A stretch of DNA of 64,000 nt, from contig CM037848.1 in NCBI GenBank assembly GCA_021234535.1, positions 9,252,444 to 9,316,443 of the forward strand. The letters are read 5' to 3'. The stretch is from Stichopus chloronotus (lineage: Eukaryota > Echinodermata > Holothuroidea > Aspidochirotida > Stichopodidae). Below the pieces are notes generated by a model. It saw only the letters and a program-made list of their open reading frames with translations, did not search any database and was not told the DNA's origin. The translations under genes and the position numbers were made by a program. Of the stretch, positions 34,453 to 46,436 are shown piece after piece; position 1 is the first letter of the stretch; every line of letters starts with the position of its first letter.

Positions 34453-34554
34453 TCACTGGGTCAAACGTTTCCTCGTCAAACATCAGCCTACAATTCCCCG
34501 TCAACGAAACCGTGGAGTCCTATTTGGAATGCAAATCCTTGAAAGCCACGGCAG
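34453..34554 (+). CDS. Possible symmetric exon
   Basis: Strong 3' splice site (GAAATTTTCTCAG) and consensus 5' splice site (GGCAG|GTAAGA) enclose 102 nt, phase 1 at both ends. The frame reads TGSNVSSSNISLQFPVNET then VESYLECKSLKATA; it carries three N-glycosylation sequons (NVS, NIS, NET), suiting an extracellular protein. It has six CpG. A second frame is also open. These are the strongest paired splice signals on the plus strand here. No domain recognised. Confidence 0.28.
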
Positions 34555-35255
34555 GTAAGAAAAAAATCTTTGCCCTTCTTTAAACATGAGACTGCAGAAT
34601 AAACTAGCCGACGACACAATGATGTCCGTTAAATGCAAACATTTACATCCAGCGGGAGAAGAACTCCATTTGCCGCCGTTCGGTGACGTCACAAGTTGCA
34701 TCAACATCGGCGGGCCATAGAAATTGGGAAGAATCGTTCATTATTACATCTCTGCTTGTCTGTGTCGTCGAACGGAGCGTGATTCTTACTTTTAACATAC
34801 CTTCCACTTATCATCTCGCCTTCGATTTATTACATCCTTCAAGTTCTTGAAAAGAAGCATTTGTAAAAAGTCTCTGGCTCTCAATCCGTCTCTCTCTTTC
34901 TCTCTTTTCTGTGGTCATAGTTAAATGGCCCACGGAAGAGAAATAAAGTAAAATTAGCTCCGCAGTCGCGTCGAGGCATGCGGGTTTCAAAAGGCAGCTT
35001 TACAGATTATCATCACCATTGCTCCCGCTCTGAGTGATGAAAGTAATTGAGATTAGAGAGGTTATTTTTTTGTACGGAAATGCTCAAATTAAGAGGATAA
35101 GATCGTTTCAAAACTTCCTGTGATGGTGTTTACACAACAACGGAATAACGACAGATACACAAAGACGAGATCGGTGCCATTTTCAAACCCTGTAGATCGT
35201 GTACGCCATACATAACAGCTCACGAAAAACCAACTGACTGACATCATGTTCTCTT

Positions 35256-35304
35256 TGTTTGTTTGTTTGTTTGTTTGTTTATTTGTTTGTTGTTTGTTTG
35301 TTTA
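35256..35304 (+). repeat. (TTTG)n microsatellite
   Basis: About twelve TTTG units with one ATTTG and one TTG variant. Confidence 0.92.
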
Positions 35305-35639
35305 ATGCTTGTCTGTGTCTTTGCATTTCTGTCTGTTTTTCGGCCAAACCAGCATAACATGTACCTGTGACATCAAAGTGAAGTTTAAGTTATTTTTCTC
35401 ATAAGTCAGTGGTTCCAGAATCGTCATGATCCAAGGTTACTGATACATGTGTACGTTTTTGACAAATTTGAGAACAACGCCTGTAACATAAAGAAGGGGT
35501 ATACACGAAATTGGTGTGGTGGCAATTAAGCCATTTAGCAAATTTGTGACTTGTAAAAAAAAATACAACAGAGTCTACTACTGTATATGTATGCTGTTCA
35601 GAGCAGAGAACCCCTTAGAGCAAACCCCCAAACTCAGCG

Positions 35640-35692
35640 CCCCCCCCCCCCCACCCTACCACACACACACACACACACATACACACACACAC
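35640..35692 (+). repeat. (C)13 plus (AC)n
   Basis: A C run, a short spacer (ACCCTACC), then about sixteen AC units with one AT interruption. Confidence 0.92.
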
Positions 35693-36104
35693 AGCCTTAC
35701 ACTACTACATACAGAGTGAGGACTCCATTGAATTTTCCTTTGTAGTTTCTTCCTGAACCCTAACATTAACAATAGGCTTCCTATTGTTGTTTTCCTGAGG
35801 ACTTGAACATTCAATAGGATTTTCTCCGAGGACCTGAAATTCTTTTGTTCAGGTCCTCGGAAACTACGCATATACAAAGAGACACTCGTTTTCCACACGT
35901 TTTCTCATTAATTAGCAGTATTTTGGTTCTATAAGGCAACTTATAAAAATGAGTCTTGTTTAGCTTTATTTGGGCACCCATTGTGCCTTTATATCTTCGC
36001 ATTTATAGATAGAAGTCCATTAGTCATGGACTTAGTCTTTGCTATATATAGTGCAATATTGGATGTATGTCCTATACAGAATGTACGCAACTATGAAAGT
36101 TGAT

Positions 36105-36146
36105 ATCAATCAATCGATATCAATCAATCAACCAATCAATCAATCC
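36105..36146 (+). repeat. (AATC)n tetranucleotide array
   Basis: Imperfect ATCA/AATC units. A related short array lies at about 40343-40372. Confidence 0.8.
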
Positions 36147-39100
36147 AAAGCCCCTACTGTTTCCTTTTCCCTGCAGCACTTTATACCTGTCGTCTCAATG
36201 TTGCCATTAAACCTGCTTTAAAAAAGCTGACCAATGCCTCTCGAAAATGTAAAAGCACGGCGATTGCATGCGCTTTTGTTTAATCATTATCAACTAATTC
36301 AACATTTTCAATCTCTAAAGTTTATTCTTTTTCATTAAATTCGCATTGTGTTCGCCAAGGTGCAAAGAAATTCATAATTAACTCGCCACCCCGGCTATCG
36401 GTTTCGTTGCAAGGGTTTCAGATAAACACACGCACCAAACACCATTTCATTAAAATTTTCATCAGTGCTACTTCGGGCATGCGTATATCAATAATTTATT
36501 GAAGTGAGAGTTCTAACACGTACAGACTGAGTTGCTCCCAACAACTGGCTCAAACAGTTCTTACAGTCTGACTGAGACACAGAACATCTGATCCCAAAAT
36601 GATCCCGACTGCAAATCAAGGTTAACATTTTCTTCGTCGGTACTTTTTGTCCAGTCTTTAGTTATACTCTTAGCCAAACGGGAAAATACCCCTTGATAGT
36701 TCATACCTCTGATACAGGAAACTTGACAATTGACTCCATCCCGAAGGCGGGAAAACAGTCGGCAGATTTACTACGACATTGTTGACACAGGCAACGAAGG
36801 TTTCTCTGATCGATTCACTATCAAATCTCTCTTTGAACCATTCCTATCTAGCCCCCATCATTCCCTCCACCCCCCATGGAACCCCTTCACCAACCATATA
36901 CCATTTATATTCCATGCCTTCAGTGCTTGCCATGTTCAAAAGATTAAATGACATTCTTACAACAACCGAAAGAAGAAAATGGCAGGCCTTGCATCGTTGA
37001 ACGTCTTTTTCCTGATTTGATTTTAGACTGTAATTTCTCCTATATTGTTTGAGTTTCGCATATCGGATCATTTGAAAGAAATGAAACTTTCTGACGACGT
37101 GAACTGTCTGTTTTTCCATTTAATTGTATATTCCTCTACCAGTAAACAAAATTTACCTTTATTTTTCAAGTAGCAATGAAACGATGGTGATGGTAGACTG
37201 TGTATGCAACGCTGTGCCGAAGCAAAAGAAACTCCTCCCCCCCCCCCAAAAAAAAAAACAATAGCGAATAGAATTATTCACTATACATGAATAAAGAGTG
37301 ACGGTAAACTAAAAATAAATCCATTTCAGGGGGTTGCCAAGAAGAGAGTGACGTCACACAACGTACTGATAAGAAGAGCGATCACCTTTAATGATCACCT
37401 TTAAAGGTTTCATTAAAGTGGTAACATGTTGTAACCGTGTTAATATAGAGGTCGCAGGCTTATTCAGCAAGTGGTCCTTCATCTTCCCTTTCTTTTACCC
37501 AAAATAAAATTTGGTTACTTACACCTGAAGCCCAAAACTTGATTACGTTTACAATACTGGTTGAAAGTGAGGAAAATAGCTGACCTAACTGTCCTTGCTA
37601 TAATGAAATATTATTGGTGAGGAGGACGAGTTTTCAGTTAAAGGTTATCCTTTTTCAGCCAGTTTGTAACCTGTCTTTCCAGGTTAGTAGCTGCAAAAGG
37701 GATACATGGCTACGGCTGTATGTTGATGGAGATGTTTTCCATAACCCTGACGTTGTTGATGATCTCATAGGAGATGTATTTACTTGAGGTTATAAAAATT
37801 ACGTAAAAAGTGGCCTAGTAACTCTCACGTACCAACCTAGCATGGGCTTTCCTTCATTTTTCCCTTCATTTTTGTGTCAAAATAGTCCGTTGAGAGCAAC
37901 ACTGAATTGTAATAATTTTACTTAGTCCTTATGTTTACAGTGATTGTGAGAGGAAGAGAGATTACCCAGTCTGTGTCTCACTATCCCCACTATCACAAAA
38001 CATTTCGAAAGGGGTGGATATAGAGAGCATGGGCGAAGATATTTCCGACGTTTTCAAGCTAGAAATGATGCTGACCCAAATGAATCTACCAACGACATGG
38101 TACGGAAGGTCATGCGCTGACGTCGCAAGTTGTGCTTCTCTGGGTATACAATAACGGTAGCGGGCAAGCACATGAAATGCGCTACGGTTGTTTATTTCAT
38201 ACCTCACGTTTTCTTGTCATAGTTCTGTTCTTCTTTATCATTCGATTGCTTTCTTCTTCCTCTGTCCTTGACGACGTTTACCAAGAAAATCCTAAAGTAA
38301 ATCAATTTCGGCTAAAAATATTCACCAGTGCGACGAAAGCGGCGGATAAAAACAGCTGCCGTCCTAAACCCGAAACTGCGTTGGTGGGTCACTGTGTATA
38401 TATGCATATTTATATATATACCACAACACTACCACCACCACTGTGGGAAGCCCTGTGCAATTGATTGCAAATGTAACGTGTGCGTACCTGCCTTCCTGCC
38501 TTCTGCTAACTAGCGCAAAAACTGGTTCTCCTAATGAGCTTGTATCGCTGTAACAATTATGATGTACAGTACGTATGAGGTAATCACTTGCAATAATCTT
38601 CTACATATGGGTAAAACAAATTGGCCTTTTTATGGTTAGTTTTGCTTGTTTTTCAACTTTACGACATTAATCATATTAATAATTGAAGGCACAATCAATC
38701 TTGTTAACAGAGAAAAGATTTCCTTTTGTTTTTAAATTTTCAAGGATATCAAAAATATACTTAACACGTGCACGCTGACGTAAGTTCGCGGTAATGGTGA
38801 CTATATTCAAAGACATGATAAACGTCTTAATTAGTTTCCATTTTTACGTTACTCGCGAGACCCCAGGCCAGAGTTTTGCATGTACTGCCGATGTTGTGGC
38901 ATGAGTGTGACTTTAGTAGATTCTGCAAATGTACACACATCTATTTGACATCGACCTAGTTGCAAAAAGAGGTTAGGCTAAGTTTTCACAAAGTTATTGC
39001 ACGATAGGATGATGCATACACTGTCAATGCAATTAAAACTATATACAGTATGCACTGCAGGAAAGCATTTGATAGTGGAGGCAAACTACCACATAACCTC

Positions 39101-42071
39101 CGTTGTTGTGAGTCTTTGCCTCCAAATAAACAATCAATCCGTAATTGCCTCGGGTAATGATGACGATATTAACGATAATGAATCGAGATGAAGAAGATAA
39201 GGACGGTGCTAAATGATGACGTAATAAACCCAACCGATACCATATAGTTTGACATATACCGTTGACAACTGCACAAGAGCTATGGACAGTGTGAAAGTGG
39301 AGCGGAAATGGCAGTTGAAGCCACGTGAGAACGTTACGTGTACCGTATTTTGTACAACCGGTGCTTCACACAAGCCATAGCCACATACAATTGTTCACTA
39401 ATTGTTTGTAAGGTTGGGGATGGAGTATAGAAACTGCAATGTGCTGAACTATTATGAAGAGGACAAATTAAGACTCGGGTTCAGTGCTGCAAGTTCATCA
39501 TAAGTATCATCATCAGAAAGACATCCGCGCCTTTAACCTGTTTGTGTGTTCCGTAAAAAGGAACATTTATATACCATGCACATTTTGGGACGACTCGGGG
39601 GGGGGTCTCTTGCGTAATATTCGCCAAAACAAGTCTCTGTCACAATAAAAAGTAATAAAGTATATTGTGAAAATGAAATATGGATAGCAAATGAAAAGAA
39701 AATTGACATACTGAAAGGAAGTCAGACATTTACAGTATCACATCGTAAAGAAATTGCGATCTCCAATCTCTTTAGCTTCACTTTTTTTTTTTCTTACAGC
39801 TTGGTTGGGACTGAGGTTGGAAAATTTTGTCATCGTTCAAGTTTTGTCGCCGTTCGTAAAATAGTTTTAGGGGAGGATGTTCTGTTGCAATAAAAAAAAC
39901 AAGAAATCCTTCATCGTTCCATTTGATAAGAACCTCCAAAAGGTCATTAACGCTTTGTTTCTTCGGTCAAGAGTGGACGGACTGCATGGTGGTCTGCGGG
40001 TAATATGGAGGAGAGGTCTAAGGAAATGGGTTCCCCTGTTGGTCGTCCCCCCCCCCCCCCGACCCCCTCTTTTCGGACTCAGCACTGTCCGGGACTATTA
40101 AAGTTACGACATGTACTGTTAAACACAGAGCAAAACATATACACACACAAACGGGTCGATGGATATGCCAGACACAGAGCTGTAATCCCTCAGATCCCAT
40201 TTGAAACATGTTCAAATCTGTTTACGCCCATGAATCAATCAATAAATATCAAAGATTTTAATAATTATCTCTTTTCACTCACATCAGATGAGGTTTTTCC
40301 TTTCTTAGTTAACAGGAAATCCATCGAACTCACTGAAATACAATCAATCAATCAGTCAATCAACCAACCATTCTCGCAGTTATCTACGTTTTCTGTGTTC
40401 AGCTCTCTTACCTATCATTTAATTAACGTAATTAACACAAACGGCTAGCTGTCACCTCTGGTAGGCCCATTTTCTTTCCTCTTTCCTTATTAAATATTGT
40501 TTTTTTTTTTTTGGTAAACCTTGTTTCAAGTTCCCCCTCTCTTATGTTATTACTGACCACCTCCGTTACAGTCTTTTTCTTTTAAAGTCTGTTAGGTGAC
40601 GTAAATCATTAAAAGGTTTACTAGTTCATAGCCAAAACTTAATTAAAATCGCTGAGACACTTTGGGTATATAGGGGCGTGTGATAAACGTATGGTGACCG
40701 CTTCAGTATGATGTACAAATATTATATATATACAGATACATATGTAGATAGCAGCATTAAACACAGAAAAACTCGCCATTTGCTCTCACGCTTGTTGACT
40801 CAGTTCCTTTTAAATTCAGAGGAAGAACTACGTAACCATGGCAGCGGTTGATTGATAGCTGAATCGTACCGGGGAAACAAATGACAAAACTAAGAAAGAA
40901 AGGGCTTGATTACAAATTACATTGCAGGGTTACGCATAATAGTTATATGGCCTCTCAACGATGACGTTCTCGGTAAACAAACGAGTTGCATACACTTAGT
41001 ACAGATCTAGGAAATTCAAATTCGAAGGTTTAAAGTAAAAATAATTGTTTGTAACTAAACAGTGGGATTTCCTCTTAAAAAGATGCAAGATAAAGCGTTA
41101 AGTAACTTTTTCAGGGCAGGAATTCGCGCAGTCGTAACCAAAAGTATACTCGAACCGAGTGAGTGGGGGCTCTTATCAAGACAAACGTCGACCACCATCT
41201 CCGATAGATAAGTACAACCCCATGGGGATAGTCGAAAATTCCAGCTGAAATTAATTCATACTTGAAGCTGTGACGATACACGGAAACTGGAATTCTGTCA
41301 AAAGTTACGGACGACACTTAATCGATTGCCGAAAGTATTCGGGAAAGTGATTATCAACACTTACCTTCTTCTTTAAAATCCTGCCCATTGACAATGATCT
41401 ACTTCATTCCAAAAATCCTCATTGTTAACTTCTAAAGTTGTTGTATTGTTTGTGCCCTAATAATCTTCTAAAATTTTGCTGTCTTTCCCCTGCCCACATA
41501 ATGTTCAGAATGAACGTGTTGTTGTCACGTTTCGTCAAAATTTCCACACTTTTTTGTAGCTACCAACCAGTCCAACATGGCTTTCACAATACACTTTATT
41601 TTTTTTTCGTCCGGGTAGGAGGTGGCCAAGAAGATCCCTTGGGAGTCTTAGTTAGCAAATTGAGCGCCTCCAGCACATTATTGAGGTACGCCATCCTTTG
41701 GGACCGTAACAAATGACCTTTAAAATAAATGGTCATAACGAATGCGTTGCAGTCAGCGATTTTAACACATTGAAAGAGAAAATATGAAGAGGGTGATCAT
41801 AAATTGATAAACAAAACCTTTAATTAGTCACGTGGGTCTTCATACGATTCAAAAATTCAAACTGCACAACTATCTTAACCTAAGGGCTAAATTTAACCTT
41901 TTGTCTTGGCTGAATTACTTACACATGCATTAGTCAAGAAGGGCAAACTGCCAATTGGTGACCTTTAAGGAGGAAAGTTGTCGACAGAAACTTTGCCGGA
42001 AAAAATAGTCTTGTGTTAAGACGATTGTAGTGTTTTCTTCTCACAGTAACTTTCTGATACATCCCATACAG
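36147..42071. other. No supported gene
   Basis: About 5.9 kb without a convincing exon. Short open frames at 36730-37119, 37962-38513 and 39867-40448 overlap on both strands and have no motif. C runs at 37237-37247 and 40047-40060. A minus-strand AAG|GTAAGT at 41372 is an excellent donor, but no acceptor precedes it; it could end a tiny first exon (MGRILKKK). Confidence 0.45.
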
Positions 42072-42148
42072 TCCTAGAAACTCATACGTACAGCCACACC
42101 CTGACTACGAGTTCAAGCAGAGCAGTACTCAGAAGGGGCCGTACACAG
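42072..42148 (+). CDS. Possible internal exon
   Basis: Acceptor-like ACATCCCATACAG, 77 nt, donor ACACAG|GTAGGA. The frame reads PRNSYVQPHPDYEFKQSSTQ then KGPYTG, rich in Tyr, Gln and Ser. A stronger pyrimidine-rich AG 49 nt upstream (GTTTTCTTCTCACAG) leads into stops in all frames, so if this is an exon the downstream AG (42071 or 42093) must be used. Phase does not join the 34453 exon directly. No family recognised. Confidence 0.22.
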
Positions 42149-45100
42149 GTAGGAGCGCTACACCAACAAAAAAAAAAAAGGGAGTTGACGGAATGTGGAA
42201 ATGAAGGGGGAAGGATTCAATAAGTCTTGACCGAGACTATTGCAGAAGATCCTTTTCTCTCTGTCTTTCCTTTTTTTTTCTTTTGCTACGGAAAATACCA
42301 CTATGGTCACGGGGAAAATATGAGTGGATTTCTTCTCTTGTCTTAAAGAAGAAACCCCGTTCTTGACGTATATCTGCGTGGGCGAAATCATGAAGAATGA
42401 CTGATTTGGGGAAAAAATACTACTGTTTCACACACTGAATTTTCAGAAATTTTCGAATGAATTTTTTTTTTTTTTGTTTCCCCTTGAAAATATTTTAATA
42501 CCTTGTAGAGGCAATGCAAATGGAGTGCATGTTAAAGCCTTTCTTCTTTCTCATGTTTGTTCTTTATATGTATCTCTCTCATTTTTTTATTCCCTTGTTT
42601 TTTTCTTCTTTGCTTCCATTAACGAGAAATGTTGGAATTTATAATTGCAGGTGCCTGCACGGTGATCGTAATATGTCAGAGTACTGCTGTTAATACGGTA
42701 CTTGGTCGTACATTTTTTATGCTTTTGACATGCACCGCATGCTATGACAACATAAAAGTGTAAATGCAAATGCACTCCCAAGGTTGTCTCTAATGATATG
42801 CACATTAGACAGGCTATATTTATCACGCGATCTTACTTTGGTTGTCGGAAGGGTTTTTACCACACATTAACAATTTCTCTTCTTTATTTTGATCCATATC
42901 TTTTATATATATTGTGAATAGTTTAACCTTCGCTTTCAATCAAGTAGTCTGCTTCTATGGTGTATTTAAACCAACGATAGAGATTTCGTTGAGACATAGC
43001 CCTATCTTCCCTCCCCCCGTCACCTCCCACTCCCCCGTACCCTCGTCACCAGAGTCCCACCATAGGCCTAATCATGGCGTTGCACCTAAATCTCATTCGG
43101 AAAAAAAAAAACTGTTAGTGAAAGTTACAGATATTTTATGCTATGTTTCTATTTTATGCTATAAATTGGCAAGAAGAAACCCAAGGCTGCCTGCATGGTG
43201 ACATGCGACAATTGAAATTACCTATGAACAAAGGACCAACAAATACAGTATGTATGAGCTGTATGACGAGTAAGTGTCAGTTGAATGCGTGCGCGCGTGT
43301 GTGTACATTTTGAGAACGGTTGCAAACTAATATACCCAGTTAGGCCACGCCTTCGCTTCATCGGCGTCGTAACTGTACGGGTTACTGCTATAGAGTACCA
43401 ATGTTATAACATTCTCCTCGAAACACTCTCCTAAATCAATGGTCTACAAAAATATTGCGTCCTTTAAAGTGCCTTTTACGTAAACAAAGTAGCAGCCAAA
43501 ATTAGTTCTTCAGAGCATCGAATCCAATTTAGAGATGATATGCTTAGAAAACAACCGATGTGACGTCAGACTGTAGCCTGTTCGCTCTTAAGCACTGCAC
43601 TGGCAATCATAATGCGATCACGTAACTTTACTGACTTTTGAATTGGCTTTTCGTCGCTTTTATTTGTGAAGTTGCCTTCTGTCTTGTCTTTTTTTTAAGT
43701 TGCTTCTTTTGTTCAAGTTTTTTTTTTTCACATTCTGATTATTTCTTTAATTGGATACTTGCATGCCTCAGAGTCTTTATAATAACGCATCAGATTTTAA
43801 GTGATATTTCTGGTTTACCGTTGATTTTTTTTTCTTTGTTTCGTTATCCGATATTCGCGGTTTTGTCATAAAGTTTAATGATGTCATTAAAAGTTACAAT
43901 AGCATGCCAAACACCCGAATTAGTCACAGGGAGCTATCAGAGATTTCCATCAATCGCAGTAAAAAAACATCCCGATGTCCAGATTCTTGAAAATAGGGAC
44001 GGTACAGTCTTAAAGGGTAAATGTCAATTAAAAAATTGGAGAATATTTTAGAGCTTGAAAAGCCACATGTATTTTAAACATTTTAGCTTTGAAAGTCATG
44101 TACGGTCTTAGCACATGGAAACAGAGTGCATATGTTGTGAGTAGACAGGTAAGACAGCAGTGACGTTAAAAGCTCCATGGTTACATCTGCAGTCTCTCCA
44201 TATTGTCCCACTTTCAAAGAAAACACATCCACCGAAGTTTTCTTTCTGAAGCGTGTTTACTTTTTTCGGAAAAATAATAAATTAACCAAATGCACGTCGG
44301 AACTTTTCCACAAAAGGCTGTCACGTCTAAAGCTACCGGCAAACGATACCGTAAATGTGGTAATACCCTTTTAATTTTCAGTGAGAAAAAAACCAACTTG
44401 TCAATAGGGAATATATCAAAGTAGAAACATCACAAAGAAGATGGGACAAAAGATCTTATGCCGTTACTATGGTCACGTGATCAAGTAAAACTAGATAAAC
44501 CCATGTACAGCAGTCTGAAGGAATATAGTGCATATCCTATTCACAAATACTCCACCAATAACTTCAATTGGTATGCAGATTACTGCTCTCATGAATCTCC
44601 TTATACACTGATGTAATCTCCCTCTGATCCTTTCTGATTTCCTTACTGTAATCTCTAACCTCTTAATTAACTAAATACCTAATATTATCCGTAACATAAT
44701 TCTACCAAGACCTAGCTGTACATTTAGACCTCTGTCGGCATTTTAACACAATCAGACGCGTCAACAAACACGCTGTTTGATACTTACGAGACGACACATA
44801 TTACAGAAATATAAGTAACAAAGAAGAGAGAAAAAAAGAATAAAAAGTGAAAAGAGAACATAGTTCGTTAATGACAATGACTGGACTGCCAAAAATGTAG
44901 CAGTGTTAGTCCACCGCAGCAACTTAAAATGTAAAAAGCACACCCCGCAACTGACATGACAAAACATTAATGACCTTGCGTCACGCAGGGTTATATAAAT
45001 GTGCACAATGTTTCACAATGCTGTTCTTGTTAGGAAAACTTTCATCCAAAAACTTAACAAAAATAACTTGAAATGCCTCATATTCGACCTGATTTCTTTG

Positions 45101-45905
45101 GACAAATATATTGGCTACATATATACGCTATATACTGCATGTGTGTACATGCGAAACATGCATGTGTGTGGTCTTCATGTAATGAACAATATCTCGTGTG
45201 GAGTTTTTTTTTTTTCTTTTTTTAATTGTTATTTCTTGGGAAAGACATGGCGGGGAACTATCTTACACAAAAACGGTGGCAAGGATTATCAGAGTATAAA
45301 GTTACACGAAAGCGATAATTGCTACGGAGGACGTTAAATATTGAAACACATCCCCGGGTTATCATAATATCTCTAAATAAACTGTAGCGTTTGACTTGAA
45401 AAGTTCGTAAGGTTCCACAACATGTTCTCATCAACGATACAGATGGGAACATTTACGAAGTATATGGAGGATACAGTGAAGTAATATTGATATGCACATA
45501 CTGCCACTAAATAGCAACTCCTGCTTTAATGACATGGGCTCTGCGGTAAAGGCTCTGTAACGAATAATTAATCACCTTCAAATGCCATATGAGTTAAATT
45601 TCAAGCATCTCAATGTTACGTGTGAAAACTCAGCCTATCTAAATTTTTTACGTAGACCTACATATCCAATTTTCTCTGTCCGTTTTCTGAAATTATTTTC
45701 TAGATATCTTCCCTTTTACTTTCAAATATCTATACTTCTTGAAATAAATTATTTATAATTTAAATTGACAGATATAAAATTCTGCATTACATGTCCAAAC
45801 GTCTCTCTATACTTGAAAATGGGCTTTATTCTCCGCCTGAAGTTCGCATTGTTCACAGTGCATCCATTCGGTAAACCCAAGGAGAAAATGTGGCAATAGC
45901 TAGTA
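42149..45905. other. No supported gene
   Basis: A quiet 3.8-kb stretch with T-rich tracts and a short GCGCGTGTGTGT run near 43289. No repeat family recognised. Confidence 0.55.
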
Positions 45906-46436
45906 TTTAAAGCTGGAATATGGCAATCACCAGGTCATCTATCTTTGGGCTTCGTCAGTGTTTCAGGGAAGAGAAAATAAGGGAAATATCACTTGTCACA
46001 AAATCTCTTAAAGAACTATATTCAAGACATTTGAATCAGAAAATTGTCTCGACATTTTGTTGGCCTCACCAAATTCAGACTCTCCAGGGAAGCCTAGCCA
46101 TCAATCACTATTACTTGAGATCAAACAGACCAATCAGCCAATCCTCACATGATATCATACATGTGTATCCCTTCTCGAAAGGTACCTACCCTAACCATTA
46201 TGGTATAACTAGCTATCACGTCATCCTCTATCATGTAAAAAAGGACTTCTCAAGACATGATTTTAGAACATTATGGAAATTCTGTGAGGACTAGGTGGAC
46301 CGATGTGATTGGATGTGAATATTTATGAACCCAAAATAGGGGTTCCACAATGTTTTTTTTCTTTTCTTTTTTTTTTCTTTTTTTTTTTGGTAGTGGCAAA
46401 ATATGACAAAGTTTCGACTCATATTCCAGCTTTAAA
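45906..46436 (+). mobile_element. Family E element, complete, with nested insertion
   Basis: Terminal inverted repeat TTTAAAGCTGGAATATG (45906-45922) is perfectly matched at 46420-46436 (17 bp). The 531-bp body has no coding frame; the 124-codon frame in it crosses the nested element. Left-half sequence matches the fragment at 24005-24240. TTAA lies within each end, as in families A, B and D. Confidence 0.85.
46135..46296 (+). mobile_element. Family C MITE, complete, nested in family E
   Basis: Runs CAGCCAATCCTCACATGATA to ATTCTGTGAGGACTAGGT. This is the reference copy for family C. Its position inside a family E element shows that family C moved later. A T-rich tract (46351-46389) follows. 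Confidence 0.82.

Larger units (their letters stand above)
34555..36104. other. No gene; microsatellites
   Basis: Holds the TTTG and AC arrays listed separately. No supported frame. Confidence 0.5.

Noticed and set aside
45920..46294. 124-codon open frame
   Set aside because: It crosses from family E into the nested family C element, so it cannot be an ancestral gene frame.
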